Source: Clostridia bacterium (GTDB taxonomy: Bacteria; Bacillota; Clostridia; Christensenellales; Borkfalkiaceae). From it: a stretch of 12,975 bases of DNA. Each line of letters begins with the position of its first letter. Within the stretch, counting starts at the first letter, position 1. This document shows positions 6,308-11,779 of this stretch, piece after piece. Where the stretch lies: assembly GCA_017648525.1 (NCBI GenBank), contig JAGCIP010000119.1, forward strand, positions 1 to 12,975, in the 5' to 3' direction. The notes beneath the pieces are model-generated. The model was given only the letters and a program-made list of their open reading frames with translations. It was not told where the DNA came from and made no database searches. Both the position numbers and the translations under genes were made by a program.

Positions 6308-8602
6308 ATGGAACATATGATAGGACTTGATTTAAAAATTAAAGAGATGGCGGGGCGTATTCGTGAACTTCGTGATATCGTTGGCATTACCGCAGAAGAA
6401 ATGGCGCAAAAAACGGGCGTTTCTTTAAGCGAGTATTTAACTTGCGAAAACGGGGAAAGCGACCTTAACTTTGCGTTTATTTATCGTTGTGCAAACGCAC
6501 TTGGCGTTAACGTAACCGATATTATAGAAGGTTATAGCCCTAAACTTCGTGGCTACACGGTAACCCGCAACGGTTCTGGTCAACAAATTGCGCAAGCGCA
6601 CGGTATGACCTATTATAACTTGGCGTATGCTTTCCAAAACCGTATTGCAGAACCGCTTTACGTTCGTAGCGTTTATAGAGAAGACGCTTTGGAAAAGGGG
6701 ATTGAACTTACTACCCACGCAGGTCAAGAGTGTGATATCGTTATTGACGGCCAACTTATGGTTCAAATTGGCGACCATAAAGAAGTTTTAGGGCCGGGCG
6801 ATAGCATTTATTACGATAGCGACACGCCACACGGTATGATTGCGGTAAACGGCAAAGACTGTTTGTTTTATGCAATAGTTCTTAATCCTACGGGAGAACC
6901 TATTCCTGAATTATCTAATGATAAGAAAATTATTCGCAAGGTTAACAACAAGGCGGTTAAGGACGATAAAGAACGTATCTATAAAAAATATATAGACGTT
7001 GTTGAAGATGCGGACGGAACGCCCACTTCTATTAAGTTCAAGAATACAGACAAGTTTAATTTTGCTTTTGATTTAGTGGATGCGCTTGCTGAAAGAGAGC
7101 CTGAAAAACTTGCTATGCTACATATAGCAAAAGACAAAACCGAACGCAGATTTACTTTTAGTGATATTAAGAAAGAGTCTGCAAGATGCGCAAACTACTT
7201 TAAGTCTATCGGCATAAAGAAAGGCGATAAGGTTGTTTTAGTATTAAAACGCCATTATCAATTCTGGTTTGCTATGATTGGCTTAAACAAGTTGGGCGCT
7301 GTAGCAATTCTTGCGACTAACCAACTACAAGAACACGATTTCGAATATAGATTTAAAGCGTCTGGCGCAAGTGCTATAATTTGTACGGCGGACGGTGATA
7401 CCGCACGTCAAGCGGAAATCGCTATGGAAAAATGTCCCGATATGGTACATAAAATTATGGTTGGCGGAAATAGAGACGGTTGGAGAAATTTTGACGAAGA
7501 ATATATGCTTTATAGCACGCATTTTAACCGTACCGAACAAACTCCGTGCGGGGACGAACCTATGCTTATGTTCTTTACTTCGGGAACGAGCGGTTACCCC
7601 AAAATGGCACTCCATAATCATAAATACCCATTAGGTCATTTCCACACGGCAAAATATTGGCATAACGTTGACCCAGACGGATTGCATTTCACCATTTCCG
7701 ATACGGGTTGGGCAAAATCTATGTGGGGTAAACTTTACGGACAATGGCTTTGCGAAGCGGCAACTTTCGTTTACGATTTCGATAGGTTTGATGCGGGCGA
7801 TATATTGCCTATGTTTGCGAAATACAAGATTACCACTTTCTGTGCGCCACCAACAATGCTCCGTATGCTTATAAAACAAGACATATCTCAATACGATTTC
7901 TCGTCTGTAAAACATATGTCTACGGCGGGCGAAGCACTTAACCCAGAAGTTTATAATCAGTTTGAAAAACTTACGGGTTTGCAAATAAAAGAAGGTTTCG
8001 GTCAGTCTGAAACTACAATGCTTATCGGCAATTTGATAGGTAAACCACATAAGATAGGTTCAATGGGTAAACCTGCACCTATTTACGAAATAGAAATTAT
8101 CGACGAAAATGGAAACGCTGTTCCTGATGGTGAAGTTGGTGAGATAGTAGTTAACGTTAAAGACGGTGCTCCGTGCGGATTGTTCACGGGATATTATCGT
8201 GACGAGGAAAAGACACAAGAAGTTTGGCACGACGGTTATTATCACACGGGTGATACCGCTTGGCGAGATGAAGATGGTTTTTACTGGTACGTTGGTAGAG
8301 TCGACGACGTTATTAAGTCGTCTGGTTATCGTATAGGACCTTTTGAAATTGAATCGGTTATTATGGAATTGCCGTACGTTTTAGAGTGTGGCGTTTCCGC
8401 AGAGCCGGACGAAGTTCGTGGTCAAGTGGTTAAGGCAAGCATAGTATTAGTTAAAGGAACTGAACCTACTGAAGATTTGAAAAAAGAAATTCAGGCTTAC
8501 GTTAAGGCTAAAACCGCTCCTTATAAATACCCAAGAATAGTTGTTTTCCGTGATGAACTCCCCAAAACGGTTAGCGGGAAAATTCAACGTAATAAATTAT
8601 AA
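6308..8602 (+). CDS. XRE helix-turn-helix/cupin/acyl-CoA synthetase fusion protein
   Basis: A 764-residue three-part protein. Residues about 8-66 are an XRE-type HTH (RIRELRDIVGITAEEMAQKT, then ...CANALGVNVTDII). Residues about 105-185 are a small cupin with THAGQ (136-140), LGPGDSIYY (161-169) and TPHG (173-176). From about 245 on is an ANL-superfamily acyl-CoA synthetase with TSGTSGYPK (424-432), GFGQSETT (563-570), YHTGDT (645-650), GRVDDVIKSSGYRIGPFE (663-680) and KTVSGKIQ (753-760), whose Lys758 is the expected adenylation lysine. It would convert a carboxylate, CoA and ATP to acyl-CoA and AMP; the motif set resembles acetyl- and medium-chain acyl-CoA synthetases. The start was placed at ATG 6308, seven bases after AAGGAG (6295-6300). 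An upstream in-frame TTG at 6269 lies inside the terminator and is unlikely. The T-box regulates it, so the acyl product probably serves amino-acid synthesis. No frameshift is seen at the fusion joint. Confidence 0.9.
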   Translation: MEHMIGLDLKIKEMAGRIRELRDIVGITAEEMAQKTGVSLSEYLTCENGESDLNFAFIYRCANALGVNVTDIIEGYSPKLRGYTVTRNGSGQQIAQAHGMTYYNLAYAFQNRIAEPLYVRSVYREDALEKGIELTTHAGQECDIVIDGQLMVQIGDHKEVLGPGDSIYYDSDTPHGMIAVNGKDCLFYAIVLNPTGEPIPELSNDKKIIRKVNNKAVKDDKERIYKKYIDVVEDADGTPTSIKFKNTDKFNFAFDLVDALAEREPEKLAMLHIAKDKTERRFTFSDIKKESARCANYFKSIGIKKGDKVVLVLKRHYQFWFAMIGLNKLGAVAILATNQLQEHDFEYRFKASGASAIICTADGDTARQAEIAMEKCPDMVHKIMVGGNRDGWRNFDEEYMLYSTHFNRTEQTPCGDEPMLMFFTSGTSGYPKMALHNHKYPLGHFHTAKYWHNVDPDGLHFTISDTGWAKSMWGKLYGQWLCEAATFVYDFDRFDAGDILPMFAKYKITTFCAPPTMLRMLIKQDISQYDFSSVKHMSTAGEALNPEVYNQFEKLTGLQIKEGFGQSETTMLIGNLIGKPHKIGSMGKPAPIYEIEIIDENGNAVPDGEVGEIVVNVKDGAPCGLFTGYYRDEEKTQEVWHDGYYHTGDTAWRDEDGFYWYVGRVDDVIKSSGYRIGPFEIESVIMELPYVLECGVSAEPDEVRGQVVKASIVLVKGTEPTEDLKKEIQAYVKAKTAPYKYPRIVVFRDELPKTVSGKIQRNKL

Positions 8603-8624
8603 GAAAAATTATAATAAGAAAAGT

Positions 8625-8659
8625 AAAAAGGCTTTCGATAAAAATCGAAAGCCTTTTTT
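8625..8659. terminator. Bidirectional intrinsic terminator between the synthetase fusion and spoVG
   Basis: A perfect stem pairs GGCTTTCGAT (8630-8639) with ATCGAAAGCC (8644-8653) around the loop AAAA. It is flanked by A5 on the left and T6 on the right, so either transcript ends in a U run. It starts 22 bases after the stop codon of the plus-strand gene. It lies about 100 bases past the stop codon of the convergent spoVG. Confidence 0.92.
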
Positions 8660-8693
8660 ATTAAATAAAATTATTTAGTCGTAGCACTACAAA

Positions 8694-8722
8694 TAAGCCG
8701 TTAAGATATTCTTCTCGGCTTA
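8694..8722 (-). other. Hairpin in the spoVG 3' untranslated region
   Basis: TAAGCCG (8694-8700) and CGGCTTA (8716-8722) form a 7-bp inverted repeat around a 15-base loop, 33 bases beyond the spoVG stop codon. It has no T run on either strand, so it is not a terminator by itself. It may be an mRNA-stabilising structure or a protein site, or it may be chance. Confidence 0.3.
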
Positions 8723-8755
8723 AGACGTAGGATAAATTAAAAAGGGAAAAAAGAA

Positions 8756-9028
8756 TTATTCAGCGGGTTTTGCTTTTTCTTCTTCAAACGCAGAAAGAAT
8801 AACTTTAATAAGTTCTTCTCTGGTTTCCGTTTTAATTGGGTGCGCAATATCTTTGTACTCGCCGTCGCCGGTTTTTCTTGAAGGCATTGCAATAAAATAA
8901 CCTTCCGTGCCTTCAATAACTTTGATGTCGTGAACTACAAAGCAGTCATCAAAAGTTACTGATGCAACAGCTTTCAATTTGCTGTCGTCTTTCTTGACAA
9001 TGCGTACTCTTACGTCTGTGATTTTCAT
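8756..9028 (-). CDS. spoVG: Septation/stage V sporulation regulator SpoVG
   Basis: A 90-residue protein of typical SpoVG length, beginning MKITDVRVRIVKKDDSKLKA and containing VASVTFDDCFVVHDIKVIEG (about 21-40), the conserved GYFIAMPSRK (43-52) and DIAHPI (60-65). SpoVG proteins are small nucleic-acid-binding regulators affecting cell division, sporulation and envelope functions in Bacillota. The start was moved seven codons inside the longest frame to ATG 9026-9028, because the family begins at this Met and AAGGA lies 11 bases upstream on the minus strand. The longer frame would begin above that SD, and its MVSK portion overlaps it. The C-terminus (EEEKAKPAE) is charged and probably flexible, as is usual. 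Presence alone does not prove that the organism sporulates. Confidence 0.95.
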   Translation of the reverse strand: MKITDVRVRIVKKDDSKLKAVASVTFDDCFVVHDIKVIEGTEGYFIAMPSRKTGDGEYKDIAHPIKTETREELIKVILSAFEEEKAKPAE

Positions 9029-9060
9029 TTTCGATACCATCCTTAACAAATATTACATAC

Positions 9061-9089
9061 ATAATAGCATAAAATTATACTAATTTCAA
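9061..9089 (-). promoter_or_regulatory. Promoter of spoVG
   Basis: On the minus strand TTGAAA (9089-9084), a 17-base spacer and TATTAT (9066-9061) form a near-consensus sigma-A promoter with a TGC extended -10. The expected start is near 9054, giving a short leader of about 25 bases. In Bacillus subtilis spoVG depends on sigma-H; no sigma-H-type AGGAnTT/GAAT pair was obvious here. Confidence 0.75.
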
Positions 9090-9163
9090 TAGGTTTATTA
9101 AAAAAAGTGTAAAAAATTTAAACTTTTTACCATAAAAACCCCAAAAAACGCATAAATTAAGGT

Positions 9164-10519
9164 ATGAAAGAAAAATTTTTGTTTAGCAATAATAAAAAAA
9201 TACATTTTATCGGTGTAGGAGGCATTTCTATGAGTGGACTTGCCGTTTACCTAAAAGAACACGGTTTTACCGTTAGTGGTAGCGACGCTAATTTTAGTCC
9301 AAAGTTAACTCAGCTTGAAAATTTGGGGATTAAAGTTTTTTATAACCACTCTGCACGCTTAGTTGAAGGTGTTGACGTAGTCGTCTACAATTCGGCTATA
9401 TCACTAGATAACCCAGAACTTCTTGAAGCAAAGCAAAGAGATATTCCGCTTATTAAAAGAAGTGAACTGCTCGGCGAGATTTTATCTCAATATAAAAAAT
9501 CAATAGCCGTTTCGGGTAGCCACGGTAAAACCACGGCGACAGCAATGATTGCACAAGTTTTTATATGTGCAGATATGAATCCAACCGTATTTTTGGGTGG
9601 GGAAAGCGGTGCGTTTGGGAATTATCGTTCAGGCGGAAATAAAATAGCGATAGCCGAAGCCTGCGAATACAAGCGAAATTTTCTTGATTTAACCCCGTCT
9701 GTTGCCGTCGTTCTAAATATCGATAAGGACCATATGGATTCTTATAAAGATATGAACGATTTAACGGACGCCTTTTGCACCTTTACAAAGGGGCGCTTGG
9801 CTGTGGTTAATGCAGACGACGTTTACGCAAAAAATATAGAAAATCAGAGCATAATAACTTATGCCGTTAATTCTAACGCAACTTTTACGGCGACCAAAAT
9901 TAAATATAACGGTAAGGGCTATTCCTTTACGGTAAACGCTTTCGGGCGGGCGATAGGTAGAATAAATTTATCGGTTATAGGTAGGCACAATATTTATAAC
10001 GCACTTGCAAGCATTGTGGTTTGCGACCTTTTTGGAATTAGTTTCAAAAAAATTAAAAAGGGTTTAGAAAGTTTTCCTGGAGTTAAAAGAAGAAGTGAGT
10101 ATTTGGGTGAATATTTGGGAAAAAGTTGTTATGGCGATTACGCCCACCACCCTGCCGAAATATCGGCAACACTAGGCGCATTTGACGATTCTGGAAAAGA
10201 TTACGCCGTGGTTTTTCAACCGCATACATATACTAGAACGGAAAAATTGATGGAAGATTTTATTCTTTCTTTATCTAAATGTAAAAATTTAATAATTTAT
10301 AAGACTTTTCCCGCAAGAGAAAAATATTATTTTGAAGGGAGTGAGAGCGCCTTGTTTGAAAATTTAAAAACAGTTAATAAAGGTGCTAAACTTGCTATGG
10401 ATGAAAGTCAATTAACGCAATTATTAGGCGATTTTGACGAAAAGATACGGCGGATTATCTTTATGGGTGCGGGAGATATTTACGAGATTGCTAGCGATAT
10501 AATTAGTTATACAAAATAA
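9164..10519 (+). CDS. murC: UDP-N-acetylmuramate--L-alanine ligase MurC
   Basis: A complete 451-residue Mur ligase that joins L-alanine to UDP-MurNAc in the cytoplasm, the first peptide step of peptidoglycan synthesis. Motifs in order: IHFIGVGGISMSGLA (13-27) for the UDP-sugar; VSGSHGKTT (116-124), the ATP P-loop; DKDHMD (187-192); GRHNIYNALASI (273-284); YGDYAHHPAEI (323-333); and FQPHTYTR (351-358), the last two characteristic of MurC among Mur ligases; then MGAGDIYEIA (434-443). All three domains are present. The start has a poor ribosome site: AAGG ends one base before ATG, and the next in-frame Met is residue 23 inside the nucleotide motif, so ATG 9164 is kept. It is divergent from spoVG, and the operon partners usual for murC are absent nearby. 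Confidence 0.96.
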   Translation: MKEKFLFSNNKKIHFIGVGGISMSGLAVYLKEHGFTVSGSDANFSPKLTQLENLGIKVFYNHSARLVEGVDVVVYNSAISLDNPELLEAKQRDIPLIKRSELLGEILSQYKKSIAVSGSHGKTTATAMIAQVFICADMNPTVFLGGESGAFGNYRSGGNKIAIAEACEYKRNFLDLTPSVAVVLNIDKDHMDSYKDMNDLTDAFCTFTKGRLAVVNADDVYAKNIENQSIITYAVNSNATFTATKIKYNGKGYSFTVNAFGRAIGRINLSVIGRHNIYNALASIVVCDLFGISFKKIKKGLESFPGVKRRSEYLGEYLGKSCYGDYAHHPAEISATLGAFDDSGKDYAVVFQPHTYTRTEKLMEDFILSLSKCKNLIIYKTFPAREKYYFEGSESALFENLKTVNKGAKLAMDESQLTQLLGDFDEKIRRIIFMGAGDIYEIASDIISYTK

Positions 10520-10577
10520 ACTATGGGTGTTATAACTTAAATCGTATGCAAATTTTCTAAAAAATGTTAAAAAACGT

Positions 10578-10595
10578 TTGTAAAAAAATTAAAAT
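10578..10595. promoter_or_regulatory. Possible Rex redox-repressor operator at ldh
   Basis: TTGTAAA-AAAA-TTAAAAT at 10578-10595 matches 11 of the 14 defined positions of the Rex consensus TTGTTAAnnnnTTAACAA. It lies across the -35 and spacer of the ldh promoter. Rex commonly represses clostridial ldh genes at low NADH, so the location fits. In such AT-rich DNA an imperfect match can arise by chance. Confidence 0.35.
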
Positions 10596-10606
10596 TGTTG
10601 TATCAT
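10578..10606 (+). promoter_or_regulatory. Promoter of ldh
   Basis: TTGTAA (10578-10583), 17 bases and TATCAT (10601-10606) form a good sigma-A promoter, predicting transcription from about 10613 and a leader of about 28 bases. An imperfect inverted repeat AAATGTT/AACGTTT (10562-10579) lies just upstream. It has no T run, so no clear terminator for murC is present in this gap. Confidence 0.7.
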
Positions 10607-10640
10607 TTAAACATAAATAAAATAGGAGAGATTTTGCAAA

Positions 10641-11606
10641 ATGATACAGAAAAAGAGAAAGATTGCTATTCTTGGCACAGGAAACGTTGGTGCAACTATT
10701 GCTTACGCACTTACACTTCAAGGCGTATGTTCTGAAATAGTTTTGGTAGATATCAATAAGGAAAAGGCAGAAGGCGAAGCACTTGATATTACTCAATGTG
10801 CTGCATGCGTACCTTCAGTTAAAATTTGGAGTGGCGAATACGCTGATATCGCTGGTTCAGACGTTGTAATCGTTACCTTTGGTGTTGGTAGAAAACCTGG
10901 TCAAACCAGACTTGACCTTGCTGCAATCAACGTTAACATATTAAAGAGTGTTATCAAGGAAAATAACTTTGCAAAGATTGCACCCGACGCATTATACGTT
11001 GTGGTTTCTAACCCTGTTGACGTTATGACTTACGTTTTAATGAAAGAAGCAGGACTTAAAAAGGAACAAGTTATCGGTACTGGTACTCTTCTTGACTCTA
11101 ACCGTCTTATTCAAGCGGTTGCAAGTTATTGTAACGTAGACGCAAAGAACGTAAACGCTTACGTATTCGGCGAACACGGAGATGCTTGTATGTCACCTTG
11201 GAGTCTTTGCACCGTTTGCGGTATGCCTATTAGAGAATACTGCACCAAAATTATGGGCGTAAACAAAGACGAACTCGAAAACGAACTTAACAACATCTAT
11301 ACCGGTATGGTTGCTGCTGGCTCTAAAGTTATTAAGGCTAAAGGCGCAACGTTCTACGCTATCGCAGCGTCAACCGTTCAACTCGTTAAGGCTCTCGTTG
11401 CTGATACTGAAACCGTTCTTCCACTCGCTACTTATCTTGACGGAGAATACGGCGCTAAAAACCTTTGCACCGGTGTTCTTTGCAAAGTTGGCGGTAGTGG
11501 CTTAAAAGAAATTATCGAACTTCCTTTACCTGAAGAAGAAATGAAATTATTCTCTGAAAAGCTTGCATCTTTGGACGCAACTTTCAACGCTCTTAACGTT
11601 AGATAA
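10641..11606 (+). CDS. ldh: L-lactate dehydrogenase family NAD-dependent 2-hydroxyacid dehydrogenase
   Basis: A complete 321-residue LDH/MDH-superfamily enzyme, expected to reduce pyruvate to L-lactate with NADH in fermentation. Visible features are the Rossmann motif GTGNVG (12-17), the NAD ribose Asp37 in VDIN, the mobile loop GVGRKPGQTRLDL (81-93) with substrate-contact Arg90, SNPVDV (123-128), TLLDSNR (149-155) with Asp152 and Arg155 matching the catalytic Asp168 and Arg171 of classical numbering, and GEHGD (177-181) with catalytic His179. Arg84 stands where classical LDH has Gln102, the residue that discriminates lactate from malate enzymes. TRLDL and the rest are LDH-like, so LDH is preferred but malate activity is not excluded. 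AGGAG (10624-10628) lies 12 bases ahead of ATG, slightly long. A Mn2+ riboswitch follows almost directly. Confidence 0.88.
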   Translation: MIQKKRKIAILGTGNVGATIAYALTLQGVCSEIVLVDINKEKAEGEALDITQCAACVPSVKIWSGEYADIAGSDVVIVTFGVGRKPGQTRLDLAAINVNILKSVIKENNFAKIAPDALYVVVSNPVDVMTYVLMKEAGLKKEQVIGTGTLLDSNRLIQAVASYCNVDAKNVNAYVFGEHGDACMSPWSLCTVCGMPIREYCTKIMGVNKDELENELNNIYTGMVAAGSKVIKAKGATFYAIAASTVQLVKALVADTETVLPLATYLDGEYGAKNLCTGVLCKVGGSGLKEIIELPLPEEEMKLFSEKLASLDATFNALNVR

Positions 11607-11610
11607 TTTA

Positions 11611-11745
11611 AGATAAAAGGGAGTAGTTAGCGTAAATATTTACGCATGTGTCGTCGTCAATACGACTTTGGTCCGGTGACACAAAATTACAAAAGTAATT
11701 TTAACAAGACTTTTATTGCAAAACAGCAATAAAAGTCTTTTTTTT
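11611..11745 (+). promoter_or_regulatory. yybP-ykoY (manganese) riboswitch with expression platform
   Basis: The fold and conserved bases match the Mn2+ riboswitch. P1 is AUAAAAG (11613-11619) with CUUUUAU (11710-11716). GGGAGUAG (11619-11626) is followed by P2, the palindrome GCGTAAATATTTACGC (11630-11645). P3 is UGUGUC (11647-11652) with GACACA (11678-11683). GUCGUCAAUACG (11653-11664) and CCGG (11673-11676) are conserved, with a small GAC/GUC helix between. P4 is AAAATTAC/GTAATTTT (11683-11690/11695-11702), then ACAAGAC (11704-11710) closes the metal site. The P1 3' strand is part of the left arm of the terminator at 11706, so bound Mn2+ should stabilise P1 and allow read-through (ON switch). 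It starts five bases after the ldh stop, leaving no room for a separate intergenic promoter. Confidence 0.92.
11706..11745 (+). terminator. Riboswitch-controlled terminator after ldh
   Basis: A perfect 14-bp stem pairs AAGACTTTTATTGC (11706-11719) with GCAATAAAAGTCTT (11726-11739) around AAAACA, with T residues through 11745. It shares 11710-11716 with the riboswitch P1 helix. It therefore serves both as the ldh terminator and as the OFF state for the downstream permease. Confidence 0.93.
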
Positions 11746-11779
11746 GGAAAAACTTATAAGATAAAAAGAGGGTGTACAA

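Noticed and set aside
9029..9049. Seven-residue N-terminal extension of SpoVG
   Set aside because: The extra codons overlap the Shine-Dalgarno sequence, and the family starts at the M(K/E)(I/V)TDVR segment.
10562..10579. Inverted repeat AAATGTT/AACGTTT as a murC terminator
   Set aside because: The stem is short and weak, contains a G-U pair and is followed by GTAAAAAAA rather than a T run.
10641..11606. Naming the dehydrogenase as malate dehydrogenase
   Set aside because: Only Arg84 points that way; the TRLDL loop and overall pattern are LDH-like, so it was kept as an LDH family call with the doubt recorded.
11630..11645. Perfect 16-base palindrome as a protein operator
   Set aside because: It is explained by the P2 hairpin of the manganese riboswitch, which sits at exactly this place between GGGAGUAG and P3.
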